Shown: positions 1 to 9,532 of the stretch, piece after piece | Position numbering within the stretch: the first letter of the stretch is position 1 | Layout of the letters: each line of letters opens with the position of its first letter | Assembly (NCBI GenBank): GCA_017643365.1 | Contig: JAEPNO010000020.1 | Coordinates: 1-54,064 of the forward strand | Source of the DNA: Balneolaceae bacterium | Lineage (GTDB): Bacteria > Bacteroidota > Rhodothermia > Balneolales > Balneolaceae | Length of the DNA stretch: 54,064 nt | Reading direction: 5' to 3' | Notes under the pieces: generated by a model | What the model saw: only the letters and a program-made list of their open reading frames with translations | The model's database searches: none | Told to the model about the DNA's origin: nothing | Made by a program: the position numbers and the translations under genes

Positions 1-428
1 CAAGTAAAACATCAGCGCTGATGTACATTGGTATGCATGGCATTATGCTTTGCTCTTTTATCCGTTTAGATCCTTCAGAAGTATCTTCAGGAGGACACTT
101 TAGCTCTAGATCTCTCACTCCGTTCGATATGACAAACCAAGAAAAAACCTCATCTACACCTGCACTCGAATAATGAGTTTCGGTGCATAAATGTCTTCTA
201 CTGAAGGAGAAGGACTTTTTAACTAATCAATAATTCCATCAACGAGCTCCCTCTCCTACAATAGGAGGGCGCCGGGGTGAGGTCAGGACAAAGTACCGAT
301 ATATCGCCGAGTTGTTGATTCTTGAAAATTGATCTTCTACCGTTTGCTTCCCATCCTTTTTTTGGATTTTTTGAGACCGTACAGAAAGAGAACCTTATCA
401 CATATAAAAAATAACAAAGAGGCGAATT
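1..428. repeat. Non-coding leader with fragments of the uvrB-downstream repeat family
   Basis: I see no credible gene here. The stretch shares wording with the block at 7.1-8.5 kb: the segment around 165-225 (ATGAGTTTCGGTGCATAAAT, then a CTGAAGGAGAAGGACTTTTT-like run) recurs at 8158-8180 and 7430-7450, and a CTCCTACAATAGGAG hairpin at about 250-268 followed by GGGGTGAGGT matches the hairpin at 8434-8456. It is a degenerate copy of the same interspersed palindromic family. The short minus-strand reading frame at 219-401 lies inside repeat sequence and is not supported as a gene. Confidence 0.6.
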
Positions 429-1049
429 ATGGCAGCAGAATTCATCAAGTTATACGAAGAGAACACCGATAAAAAAGTATTACGTCACGTTGTGGAAGTC
501 CTCAAAAACGGCGGGTTGGTAATTTTCCCAACTGATTCGGTGTATAGCCTTGGTTGTGATATCATGAACAAAAAAGCTGTAGAACGTGTGGCCCAGATTA
601 AAGGCACAAAAGTGGAAAAGGCTAACCTCTCATTTATTTGCTCTGATTTTAAACAAGTTTCCGATCACATCTCTCAAATCGAAACCAGTACCTTCAAAAT
701 CCTCAAAAGATCTCTACCGGGACCTTACACCTTTCTACTTCCGCACAGTAATATTCTGCCAAATGTTTTCAGAAAGAAGAAAACCGTGGGGATCAGGATT
801 CCCGATAACGCAATTATTCAACAGATTGCCGAGATGCTGGGTAATCCGGTAATTTCAACTTCCATCAAAAAAGACGACGATATTTTGGAATACCCAACCA
901 ACCCGGAGCTGATTTGGGAAGAGTGGCAACATCAGGTAGAAATTGTAATCGATGGGGGAATGGGCGATATCGAACCAACAACCGTAATCGATCTTACCAG
1001 CGGTGACCCGGTTCTGGTTCGCGAAGGAAAAGGAAGCCTAAGGGTGTAA
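429..1049 (+). CDS. L-threonylcarbamoyladenylate synthase family protein (Sua5/YciO/YrdC)
   Basis: 206 aa, a single YrdC-like domain covering nearly the whole protein. Seen: PTDSVYSLGCD near residues 35-45, a PGPYTFLLP segment near 97-105, VGIRIPDN and PVISTS further on. In the family this fold binds ATP, threonine and bicarbonate to make threonylcarbamoyl-AMP, the donor for t6A37 in ANN-decoding tRNAs. The length and the ending at VREGKGSLRV resemble the short YciO/TsaC type rather than full-length Sua5, so it may be a YciO paralogue instead of the essential TsaC. The ATG follows an AAAGAGG ribosome-binding sequence. It is monocistronic, and the next gene is convergent. Confidence 0.88.
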   Translation: MAAEFIKLYEENTDKKVLRHVVEVLKNGGLVIFPTDSVYSLGCDIMNKKAVERVAQIKGTKVEKANLSFICSDFKQVSDHISQIETSTFKILKRSLPGPYTFLLPHSNILPNVFRKKKTVGIRIPDNAIIQQIAEMLGNPVISTSIKKDDDILEYPTNPELIWEEWQHQVEIVIDGGMGDIEPTTVIDLTSGDPVLVREGKGSLRV

Positions 1050-1099
1050 TTTTAAAATTTATGTGATAAATGTTAAATGGGGCTTGATTCCTTGATCTT

Positions 1100-1630
1100 T
1101 CATTTTGAATTTTTCAGAATATATGTGGTGTAGTGCTCCATATCGAATGGCACCATTGGCTCTGTTTTGCGAAGATATAGTGGATGATGAGGATGCCCGG
1201 CTTTTGAAATAGCGCCCCGTCGGAAATAAGAACACCCGGCGGCTTCAAGAATCTCGTACATATCTTGCATGCACTTAGGGAGGTATGGCCTTTTTTCGAT
1301 AAGCGTGCCCCATGCGCACCAAACATCAAGGGGTTTATGCACCAAACGCTCAACTGCGTCCATGTTTTTTTGATGCAATTTTTGCTGAAACCGCTTGTGC
1401 ATGTTGTTAGGATTTGTTGCCCGCTGTGGATATACGTTTAGCATCAGCCAACCATCATACCCTTTTTCAGCTGCATATCTGGCAACACCTGCTACAGTTG
1501 GATCAAGATTCCCCGGCACAGCTGTGCTTGGATTTACACCAATGCCTACCAATGGATTACTGCCTTTTTGCCCCAACGAATATCTGGCTTTCGGTTCGTC
1601 GTGGTCGTAAATCCAGCTATTTTCGCTCAT
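1100..1630 (-). CDS. DUF1643 domain-containing protein
   Basis: 176 aa, soluble, no signal peptide. The sequence follows the DUF1643 pattern: an early RYSLG segment, GVNPSTAVPGNLDPTV near residues 31-46, LMLNVYPQRATNP, a WCAWGTLIEKR segment, and a C-terminal KAGHPHHPLYLRKT motif. The histidine-rich ending and conserved Asn/Pro motif suggest an enzyme, but the activity of the family is not known to me. It lies between a convergent Sua5-like gene and tyrA on the same strand, 81 bp from tyrA, so co-transcription with tyrA is possible. The ATG at 1630 is the only sensible start. Confidence 0.85.
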   Translation of the reverse strand: MSENSWIYDHDEPKARYSLGQKGSNPLVGIGVNPSTAVPGNLDPTVAGVARYAAEKGYDGWLMLNVYPQRATNPNNMHKRFQQKLHQKNMDAVERLVHKPLDVWCAWGTLIEKRPYLPKCMQDMYEILEAAGCSYFRRGAISKAGHPHHPLYLRKTEPMVPFDMEHYTTYILKNSK

Positions 1631-1711
1631 TTTTTAAACTATTTAGTTCAGATATTTGAGTCCTATCACCTCTTTAATTGGACATCATCGCTTTACAACA
1701 CATCTCAAACC

Positions 1712-2845
1712 TCACGCAAATCGATCTGCCAGACGATTTATCAAGTAACCGGATTCCTGAAGCGCTTGCGTTGCAAATTTCCCAAAGAAATCGGTTACGC
1801 CTTCAAACTCCCTGATAAAGCCCTCACGATCGTTATCTCGAACCAAATCAGCTAGTTTTTGATGGTGCTCAAAAAAGTTGGTGAGCAGCTCCCGGCGTTC
1901 TTCATCCGCAAATACAATATCGGCGTACAGCTCAGCGCTCTGGGCAAAAATTCGTCCGGTCATCATGAGCTCAGCACGGTAAATTGGTGAGGAATAATCC
2001 ACCATATCGGCCGGCTTCAGATCGTACTCTTTCATAAAAGAGCCGTGTAATAATGCCACAAAATGTCGCAATCCTTGAACCAGGTGCATCACGTGATCGT
2101 GTTTAGCAGGATCAGCCTGAATGATGCGCATCCCCCAGAGCTCGCATTGCTTCACAAACCAATCAGCCTGCTCGCCTTGACGCGCATTACAAACCACCAT
2201 CAGCTGTTTCGAGAGGTTTTCAACGTCCGGCCCGTGCATGGGATGAAGCCCCAAAACAGGTCCCGAATGAGCATCTAACATGGCCTGTATGGGCTTTGAT
2301 TTGTTTGAGGTGAAATCAGCTAAAATCGTTTTCTCACTCAATCGACCTTTTAATCGCTCAATAACTCCTTCCGTTACATTGATCGGAACCGTGATAATCA
2401 CCATATCGAGTTTATCTGCCAACTCATCCAACTCGTACCAATTACTTTTGTCGATGGAGTAAGCGAGGTGCCCGGTTTGCTCGGTTATTCGCTTATACAA
2501 CTTCCCCATACCGCCCTCTCCACCGATGTATAAAATGTGCTTCGGTTCTTCGGTGGCTATCGGAAACTTTGCCTGCGATTGACTATCGCGAGAAGAGCTC
2601 ATGATCAAACGTAGAAAATCTTCCGCCCACTCCGGTTTAATCCCTCGTTTTACGGCTAATGCTTTAAAGGCATCGGCCTTTTCCTGCTCTCTTTGTGGCA
2701 CAAATACCGGCAGTTGGTTTTCGACTTTTGATTTTATCACTTGCTTAACCGTTGCCGCACGCTCGGCTAATAAGTCGAGTATCTGTTCGTCGATCTCGTC
2801 GATGCGTTTGCGGGAATCCTGCAATTCCTTATGTCGATGGGGCAT
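1712..2845 (-). CDS. tyrA: Bifunctional chorismate mutase / prephenate dehydrogenase (T-protein)
   Basis: 377 aa with two fused domains. Residues 1-90 form an AroQ-class chorismate mutase (RKRIDEIDEQILDLLAERA, then VPQREQEK). From about residue 105 a Rossmann prephenate dehydrogenase begins (HILYIGGEGGMGKLYKRI), with VIITVPINVTEGVIERL and LGLHPMHGPDVENLSKQLMV further on. The fusion turns chorismate into prephenate and then 4-hydroxyphenylpyruvate for tyrosine synthesis in the cytoplasm. The layout matches the enterobacterial T-protein. No separate ACT domain is visible, as in that type. It starts at ATG 2845. Confidence 0.95.
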   Translation of the reverse strand: MPHRHKELQDSRKRIDEIDEQILDLLAERAATVKQVIKSKVENQLPVFVPQREQEKADAFKALAVKRGIKPEWAEDFLRLIMSSSRDSQSQAKFPIATEEPKHILYIGGEGGMGKLYKRITEQTGHLAYSIDKSNWYELDELADKLDMVIITVPINVTEGVIERLKGRLSEKTILADFTSNKSKPIQAMLDAHSGPVLGLHPMHGPDVENLSKQLMVVCNARQGEQADWFVKQCELWGMRIIQADPAKHDHVMHLVQGLRHFVALLHGSFMKEYDLKPADMVDYSSPIYRAELMMTGRIFAQSAELYADIVFADEERRELLTNFFEHHQKLADLVRDNDREGFIREFEGVTDFFGKFATQALQESGYLINRLADRFA

Positions 2846-2971
2846 GATAAAGTATCTGTTTGAGTGAGAACGAGAAACTACGAATAATCAATTTTCTGAT
2901 TTCGGGTATTTCTATTCGTTTTTTTAGCAATTCGAACTCTCTTTTTTCAAACGCTTCGCTGTTTCTAAGCC

Positions 2972-2994
2972 TTCCAGGGTTTAAAACCCTCGAA
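2972..2994. repeat. Single hairpin repeat in the tyrA-nuclease gap
   Basis: An imperfect palindrome (TTCcAGGGTT TAAA ACCCTcGAA) sits in the 262-bp gap between the divergent tyrA and nuclease genes. It is closely related to the hairpin at 4899-4921 and to the AAGGGTTTTAACCCT hairpins of the 19-20 kb array. No U-tract follows on either strand, so I read it as a dispersed repeat rather than a terminator. Nothing else is recognised in this gap. Confidence 0.6.
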
Positions 2995-3107
2995 GGGTTA
3001 TGCACCGGTCGGTTAATCGCGACGGTTGTTAAAACTTCGATCGATTATTTTTTCTACTAAAATTCGGCTTACATTGATCTACACCACTTCACTCACAGGC
3101 CAAAGAC

Positions 3108-4832
3108 TTGAAACTGCAATTCTTCTTTCCACTTTTTTTATTGATCGTTTCCCCATCATTTGCCCAACAAGTGTATATCGATGAATCTCTGTCTGATTGG
3201 GATCAAATCGATCCATTGTATACAGATGGTGAAGATTCATTCAGCCCGGTTAATTTCGGCGTGCTTAAAATCGATAATGACGATCGTTTTCTTTATTTCT
3301 ATCTCGAGGTGGGGGCAGAAATCACCCTACAGGAAAACAACAACGTAACGCTCTTCATCGACACTGATTACAACACCAGCACCGGCAATACGAAAGACGA
3401 AATCGGTGCTGATTTGGAATATAATCTCGGGCAGCGCCGGGGTTCAATCCATCGAAACAGCAGTACAAATATCAATTCGTACAACATCGGGTTAGTCTCG
3501 GCGCCAACAGTGACCTCAACCTGGTTTGAGTTTAAAATCGATCTAAACACAACTATAAACGGTACTCCACTTTTTAAAGGAAATAAAATAGCCGTAGTAA
3601 TTACAAGTGCCTCCGGCGATCAAATTCCTGAGAAAAACCAAGAGCTCACCTACACGTTAAAGTCAGATAAAGTTTTCGAGCCCACTTCCTATCAAATCAA
3701 AAAACCATTGTACTCAGATCTTCGGGTGTTGACTTACAATGTGCTCCGCGACAATCTATTCGATCCATCGAAACAAGAATATTTTCAGCGGATAATTAGT
3801 GCAATCGATCCGGATATTATCGGTTTTCAAGAAATCTATGATAACAGTGGCGAGCAGGCTGCAGCATTGGTTGAAACGTTTTTGCCTTCGGAAGCAGGCG
3901 AGCAATGGTATCATGGCGACACCGGAAACGACAACCTAATCGTCAGCCGATATCCAATCACTAAACAGCAAACAGTCGACGGTAATGCGGCTTATTTACT
4001 CGATTTGGGAACGCGTGATTTATTGGCTTTGGTAGCTCATCCGCCCTGTTGCGCCAATGGCGATACCGGCCGCCAACGCGAGATAAATGCGATGATGGCC
4101 TTCGTTCGAAAGTCAAAGTCGGGAGAAGCATTCGATATTGCTGATAAAACTCCCATCATTATTATGGGCGATATGAACATGGTTGGACAGGCGCAGCAAC
4201 AGCGAACATTGCTCACCGGCGACATCACTAACAACACTAATCACGGTCCTGATTTTGATCCCGATTGGGATGGCTCCGCATTTGAGGATGCCAAGCCTTT
4301 TAACCCCGAAATGCCAACCACATTCACATGGTACAGCTCCGGAAGTTCGTTCAGCGCCGGTCGGCTTGATTATATGGTGTATTCCGGCTCGGTATTGCAT
4401 CTCGATAATACTTTTTCGTTGTTTACACCCGCTCTTCCTGCAGACACGCTAAGCCAATACGGCATTCAATCCGATGATAGCATCATTGCCTCCGATCACC
4501 TTCCGGTTGTGGCTGATTTTACCTTTACCGAACTCAGCTCTAATCAATTCATGGATGAGATTCCTACTTCTGTCGGCTTAATGCAAAACTATCCCAACCC
4601 GTTTAATCCGGGCACCACTCTAACATTTCGATTGGATACTCCATCACGGATTTCATTAAGTGTACAAACCATAACCGGACAAACCGTCGCCGTTTTAGTT
4701 GATAATCAAATGTTGTCCTCCGGTATTCACTCACGGTATTTCGATGCAACCGATTTAGCATCCGGCGTGTATTTGTATCAACTTCAAAGCGGTGAACAAG
4801 TCATCACCAAGAAGATGCTGCTGATAAAGTGA
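3108..4832 (+). CDS. Secreted endonuclease/exonuclease/phosphatase-family protein with C-terminal sorting domain
   Basis: 574 aa. The start is TTG at 3108: it is the only initiation-type codon between the upstream in-frame stop and a clear Sec signal peptide (MKLQFFFPLFLLIVSPSFAQ). An N-terminal beta domain (about 22-190) resembles the domains that precede secreted nucleases. An EEP domain follows (about 200-470), with LRVLTYNVLRDN, IGFQEIYD, IIIMGDMNM and the SDHLPVVADF ending typical of DNase I-like phosphodiesterases. The last 80 residues (from QNYPNPFNPGTTLTF to the KKMLLIK end) form a Por-type/FlgD-like sorting domain, so export and surface attachment or release by a type IX-like system is inferred. 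The substrate (nucleic acid or phospholipid) cannot be told. Confidence 0.88.
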   Translation: MKLQFFFPLFLLIVSPSFAQQVYIDESLSDWDQIDPLYTDGEDSFSPVNFGVLKIDNDDRFLYFYLEVGAEITLQENNNVTLFIDTDYNTSTGNTKDEIGADLEYNLGQRRGSIHRNSSTNINSYNIGLVSAPTVTSTWFEFKIDLNTTINGTPLFKGNKIAVVITSASGDQIPEKNQELTYTLKSDKVFEPTSYQIKKPLYSDLRVLTYNVLRDNLFDPSKQEYFQRIISAIDPDIIGFQEIYDNSGEQAAALVETFLPSEAGEQWYHGDTGNDNLIVSRYPITKQQTVDGNAAYLLDLGTRDLLALVAHPPCCANGDTGRQREINAMMAFVRKSKSGEAFDIADKTPIIIMGDMNMVGQAQQQRTLLTGDITNNTNHGPDFDPDWDGSAFEDAKPFNPEMPTTFTWYSSGSSFSAGRLDYMVYSGSVLHLDNTFSLFTPALPADTLSQYGIQSDDSIIASDHLPVVADFTFTELSSNQFMDEIPTSVGLMQNYPNPFNPGTTLTFRLDTPSRISLSVQTITGQTVAVLVDNQMLSSGIHSRYFDATDLASGVYLYQLQSGEQVITKKMLLIK

Positions 4833-4898
4833 TTTTAGGGAATTGGGCTTTTTCTACCTCACCTTTCTTTCCGTCTTTCTAACCCGTTTTTCAAACCC

Positions 4899-4921
4899 TT
4901 CCAGGGTTCTAAACCCTGGAA
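4899..4921. repeat. Perfect 10-bp-stem hairpin downstream of the nuclease gene
   Basis: TTCCAGGGTT and AACCCTGGAA form a perfect stem around a 3-nt loop, followed by AAGGTTTTGG. It may aid termination after the secreted nuclease, but it belongs to the same dispersed palindrome family as 2972-2994, and the U-tract is poor. Confidence 0.6.
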
Positions 4922-5060
4922 AGGTTTTGGAAAGGGTTATTAGATAGAAATGGTGAGTTAAAAAGAAATCGCCGAACGAAATAATCTTGTATTCTTTTCA
5001 TAGCGTTATTGAAAAGCAGTATCTTTCTGTTTGGTCAAAAATCAGCCTCAAAACTCACTC

Positions 5061-7115
5061 ATGTCTGAATTCAAATTACATTCTCCATTTTCTCCTGCCG
5101 GCGATCAACCCACTGCCATCGCGGATCTAACCGAAGGTGTGGAAGCGGGCGATCGATTTCAGACCTTGCTCGGTATCACAGGATCAGGGAAAACGCGAAC
5201 GGTAGCCAGCGTGATCGAAAACGTGCAGCGCCCTACCTTGGTGATGAGCCACAACAAAACCCTGGCTGCTCAGCTCTTTCGGGAACTGAGTGATTTCTTC
5301 CCCGACAACCGCGTCGAGTTTTTCATTTCGTACTACGACTATTATCAGCCGGAAGCGTACCTCTCGGCGCAGGATAAGTACATCGAAAAAGATTTATCGA
5401 TCAACGAAGAAATTCAGCGACTCCGACTCCGTGCCACCAGCTCATTGCTATCCGGTCGGCGCGATGTGGTGATTGTTTCCTCGGTGAGTTGTATTTACGG
5501 TATTGGGTCTCCGAGTGAATATGCAAAGTTGATCATTTCACTTAACACCGGGATGGAAATCCCCCGCAGAAAGCTGCTTTATGACATGGTAGATCTGCAT
5601 TACACACGCAACGATCACGAGTTTAAACGAGGTGTTTTTAGAGTTAGAGGAGATGTAACGGATGTGTTTCCGGCGTATTCAGATGAAGGGCTTCGCATCA
5701 CGCAATGGGGCGATGAAATTGAGAAACTCCAACTGTTTGATGTGGATACCGGAAACATTATTGAAGAAGTGGATGAGTTTAAAATTTATCCGGCTTCGCA
5801 TTATGTAACGACCAAATCCCGTCTCGAAGACTCCATCAAACAAATACGCGAGGAGCTGCAGTGGCGCACCAAAGTGTTGATTGATGAGGAGAAGTTTTTA
5901 GAGGCCAAGCGACTTGAACAACGCACGCTGTTCGATATCGAAATGATACAGGAAATCGGTTATTGCTCGGGCATCGAGAATTATAGTCGGTATTTATCGG
6001 CGCGAAAACCAGGGGAGCGACCTTATTGTTTGCTCGATTATTTTCCCGACGATTTTCTCTGTGTGGTGGATGAGAGCCATCAAACCATACCACAGATTTC
6101 GGCGATGTACGGTGGTGATCGTTCGCGAAAAGTCCAATTGGTGGATCATGGATTCCGATTGCCCTCGGCTATGGATAACCGCCCGCTCACTTTTGATGAA
6201 TGGGAAGAAATCATCAACCAAGTTATATTTGTAAGCGCCACGCCCAAAGATTACGAGCTTGAAAAAAGTGGCGGAGTGTATGCCGAGCAGATTATTCGCC
6301 CAACCGGTTTGATGGAGCCCGAATTGGAGGTTCGTCCGCTTTCTAATCAAGTGGATGATTTGATGGAGGAAATCCGCAAGCGAGTTGCCAAAAAAGAACG
6401 AGTATTAGTGATTACACTCACCAAACGGTTGTCGGAAGAGCTGAGCGAATACCTCAAAAATGTGGGGGTTTCGGCTGCATACATGCACAGCGAATTGGAT
6501 GCTTTAGAACGCATCGAAGTATTGTATAAATATCGTCGTGGGGATTTTGATGTATTGGTTGGAATCAACTTGTTGCGGGAAGGGATTGATATTCCGGAAT
6601 TAAGTTTGGTGGCCATCATGGATGCCGACAAAGAAGGCTTTTTGCGATCGGCAACATCGTTGTTCCAGATTGTTGGTCGTGCCGCCCGAAACGTTGGCGG
6701 TAAAGCGATTATGTACGCGGATAAGATCACCGATTCTATGCAAAAAGTGATCGATGAAACCGAGCGCCGGCGTAAGATTCAGGCCGAGTACAACGAGAAG
6801 CACGGTATCACTCCTCAAACCATTATCAAAGAACTGAAGCCGTTGGTTGATCCTGCGTTGATCTCGAAAGACAAATTCGATTACAGTGCCGAAGCGGAGA
6901 AATTGGCTGAATCGGATTATCTGGAATCAATCAAAGTGGCGGAAGACGGTATCGCATACAAAGCCTCACCGGCTATGAATGAAGTCACCTTCGAGAGCAA
7001 AGAAAAGCTCATCGACCACTTACGAGCAACCATGATCAACGCAGCCAAAAATATGGAATTTGAAGAAGCTGCAAGAATCCGGGATCAGATTGGGAAACTG
7101 GAGAAAGAACTGTAG
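5061..7115 (+). CDS. uvrB: Excinuclease ABC subunit B
   Basis: 684 aa from the ATG at 5061; a TTG 30 bp upstream is in frame, but the family begins near MSEFKLHSPFSPAGDQP. It is the damage-verifying helicase-like subunit of nucleotide excision repair, loaded by UvrA and recruiting UvrC. Seen: Walker A GITGSGKT (38-45), the beta-hairpin segment YYDYYQPEAY (91-100), DESH, SATPKDYELEKSGG, the DADKEGFLRS and QIVGRAARN helicase motifs, and a C-terminal UVR domain (DHLRATMINAAKNMEFEEAA) that binds UvrC. Full length and intact. It stands alone and is followed by a 1.4-kb repeat block. Confidence 0.98.
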   Translation: MSEFKLHSPFSPAGDQPTAIADLTEGVEAGDRFQTLLGITGSGKTRTVASVIENVQRPTLVMSHNKTLAAQLFRELSDFFPDNRVEFFISYYDYYQPEAYLSAQDKYIEKDLSINEEIQRLRLRATSSLLSGRRDVVIVSSVSCIYGIGSPSEYAKLIISLNTGMEIPRRKLLYDMVDLHYTRNDHEFKRGVFRVRGDVTDVFPAYSDEGLRITQWGDEIEKLQLFDVDTGNIIEEVDEFKIYPASHYVTTKSRLEDSIKQIREELQWRTKVLIDEEKFLEAKRLEQRTLFDIEMIQEIGYCSGIENYSRYLSARKPGERPYCLLDYFPDDFLCVVDESHQTIPQISAMYGGDRSRKVQLVDHGFRLPSAMDNRPLTFDEWEEIINQVIFVSATPKDYELEKSGGVYAEQIIRPTGLMEPELEVRPLSNQVDDLMEEIRKRVAKKERVLVITLTKRLSEELSEYLKNVGVSAAYMHSELDALERIEVLYKYRRGDFDVLVGINLLREGIDIPELSLVAIMDADKEGFLRSATSLFQIVGRAARNVGGKAIMYADKITDSMQKVIDETERRRKIQAEYNEKHGITPQTIIKELKPLVDPALISKDKFDYSAEAEKLAESDYLESIKVAEDGIAYKASPAMNEVTFESKEKLIDHLRATMINAAKNMEFEEAARIRDQIGKLEKEL

Positions 7116-8573
7116 CCGGCCTTACTCCTATCGTCGTAAGGAATTAAAGATTAAAAATTAAGAATGGGATTAGTCCCTTTGCCGAGCACTAGTTTTAAGT
7201 GTCATTCAGATCCGCCAGCTGGCGGAGATGAACCTAGACGGATGAAAGGCACTTATCTTAATTCCCACCGCAATACTTTATCAACGTTGATATAGTACCG
7301 CGTTCCTCGAGCAACGACCCCCTCAAACATCCTCCGTCACATCTCGCGCCGCTCAATGTGCCACCTCCTTCAAAGGAGGACTTTTCGGTCGGCACAAAAG
7401 GACAAGAAAAACACCTCATCTGTCTTCTCCTGAAGGAGAAGGACTTTTTAAGTTATCCAAAGTTAGGATTAGTCACTCCGAGGTATCGAGGAGTCTTCAC
7501 TTCTAATTACTAAGCTGACAATGAGTTTTGCAGATCATTCTCCGCCGGCTGGCGGAGATGAACCTAGTTGGATTATTATTTCTCGCTAGATGAACGGTTT
7601 CATTTTTCATCTACGTTGAATTAGTTCAGCGTGCCTCTGAGCAAAGATCCCTCAAACATCCTCCGTCACATTTCGCGCCGCTCAATGTGCCACCTCCTTC
7701 AAAGGAGGACTTTTCCGGTCGGCACAATAGGACAGTGGATCAGGATGACTTGTTTTCTAAAGTCATTCAGAGCGTAAGCGATGAACCTAGACGGATGAAA
7801 GGCACTAGTCTTAATTCCCACCGCAATACTATATCAACGCTGACACCCCTTTTGGGGGAACCGTATTGACCGAAACCCCGACCAATTCAGATCCTTCGGA
7901 AGTATCCTCAGGATGACTGGTTAGAAAGGTCATTCAGAGCGAAAGCGATGAAACTAGACGGGTTATAATTTCTCGCTCGATGAATGGGATTACCTTATAT
8001 CAACGTTGATTTAGATATGCGTTCCTCGAGCAACGACCCCCTCAAACATCCTCCGTCACATTTCGCGCCGCTCAACGTGCCACCTCCTTCAAAGGAGGAC
8101 TTTTCGGTCGGCACAAAAGGACAAGAAAAACACCTCATCTACACCTGCACTCGAATAATGAGTTTGGTGCATAAATATCTTCTCCTGAAAGAGAGGAACA
8201 GCATGACAGCCTAAAAAAGTCATTCAGATCCGCCAGCTGGCGGAGATGAACCTAGTTGGATTATTATTTCTCGCTAGATGAACGGTTTCATTTTTCATCT
8301 ACGTTGAATTAGTTCAGCGTGCCTCTGAGCAAAGATTCCTTCAAACATCCTCCGTCACATTTCGCGCCGCTCAACGTGCCACCTCCTTCAAAGGAGGACT
8401 TTTTTAACTTATTTAAAGTCAGATCAACGCGCTCCCTCTCCTATTGTAGGAGAGGGTTGGGGTGAGGTAATCCTTCTCCACCAAAAAGTATACACATTAC
8501 GAAATTGTGTATAAGGCTTTAGAGTAGCAGTCTTGCGAAATTGTTTTTATCAATTCAACAAACCAACGTAACG
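7116..8573. repeat. Block of dispersed palindromic repeats between uvrB and the SDR gene
   Basis: No gene is credible here. Two modules alternate. Module A is GTCATTCAG followed by TCCGCCAGCTGGCGGA or AGCGnAAGCG and then GATGAACCTAG, seen at about 7201, 7536, 7762, 7927 and 8219. Module B runs from CCTCAAACATCCTCCGTCAC through CGCGCCGCTCAA to CCACCTCCTTCAAAGGAGG, seen at about 7320, 7649, 8039 and 8338, each copy about 68 bp and nearly identical. Between them are repeated links such as GCGTTCCTCGAGCAACGACC and GCGTGCCTCTGAGCAAAGAT. Most elements are palindromes with 2-6 nt loops. Reading frames inside the block are repeat-derived. Confidence 0.8.
8434..8456. repeat. Perfect hairpin ending the uvrB-SDR repeat block
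   Basis: CCCTCTCCTA and TAGGAGAGGG form a perfect 10-bp stem around a TTG loop, followed by GGGGTGAGGT. The same pairing with different internal bases is present near 249-268. It could be folded in RNA or act as a repeat target. It is not followed by a U-tract. Confidence 0.7.
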
Positions 8574-9524
8574 ATGAAGACAACCCAATTTGGCAATCAA
8601 GGCTGGACACCCGATCGAATCGGATCTCTAAAAGGCAAAACCTATGTGATTACCGGAACTACCAGCGGTACGGGGTTTGAAGCTGCTCGAATTCTGCTTT
8701 CGAAAGGCGCAAAAGTGGTGATGTTAAATCGGAACCCAAAAAAAGTGGAAGAGACCATCACCAAATTAAAAGAAATGCTCGGTTCAGATATCGATGTAAT
8801 CAACATCCAAATGGACTTGGCGGAACAAGCGTCTGTAAAATCCGCAGCCCAAGAAATTCTAGAAAGTGTATCACAAATCGATGCATTGATTTGTAATGCT
8901 GCCATTGCTCAGGTACCCACGCAAAAACTCACGGTGGATGGGTTTGAATCTCAACTGGGAGTAAACCACTACGGACATTTTACCCTTCAAGGGATGTTGT
9001 ATCCGCTCATCGAAAAATCAAAAGGACGCATCGTAACTGTTGGAAGCATGGGATATGATATGGGGCTCAAAACCATCAAGTTTGATGATATGAATTGGGA
9101 TAAGGATTACACCCCGAATGATGCCTACAGCCAAAGTAAGTTAGCGCAGATCATGACGGTGTACGAATTGCAAGACCGATTAAAATCGGCGGGTAAAACA
9201 GCAGTTAAAGTATACGCTTGTCACCCGGGATCTTCTCGGACATCTCTTATCAGTACAAGCGGCAGTTTTATGATGAAAGTTATCTTTGGATTGATGAAGT
9301 TGTCACCGTTGACACAACCTGCCGAAAATGGCGCTTACCCCGCTTTGATGTGTGCTACCGAGGAAGATTAAGATCAAACTGCATTTTATGGTCCAACGGG
9401 TCGTAACAATTGGGTTGGCCCTGTTGGCGCGCATCACCTTGAGCCGCATGCCAAGGATAAAGAAGTAGCTGAGAAACTGTGGGAAGTGTCGGAAAAAGCA
9501 ACCGCGTTTAGCTGGAATATTTGA
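8574..9524 (+). pseudogene. Short-chain dehydrogenase/reductase with an in-frame TAA (retinol-dehydrogenase-like)
   Basis: Start ATG 8574 (an in-frame TTG at 8541 is less likely). The reading frame encodes a classical NAD(P)-dependent SDR: TGTTSGTGFEAARILLSKGA cofactor motif near residues 24-43, a CNAAIAQVP segment, and the catalytic YSQSKLAQ (YxxxK). TAA at 9369-9371 ends it after 265 residues, but the same frame stays open for 50 more codons to TGA 9522-9524 and encodes the usual family ending (DQTAFYGPTGRNNWVGPVG, then a helix ending FSWNI). One T-to-A change of TTA (Leu) would explain it. The catalytic core is complete, so the shortened product may still fold. It is followed 8 bp later by the MBL gene. 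Confidence 0.85.
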
Positions 9525-9532
9525 ACTCAATC

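Noticed and set aside
7687-8214. Two short plus-strand reading frames in the repeat block (7687-7869 and 7984-8214)
   Set aside because: They are translations of the repeated modules A and B and change length between copies, so they are not conserved proteins.
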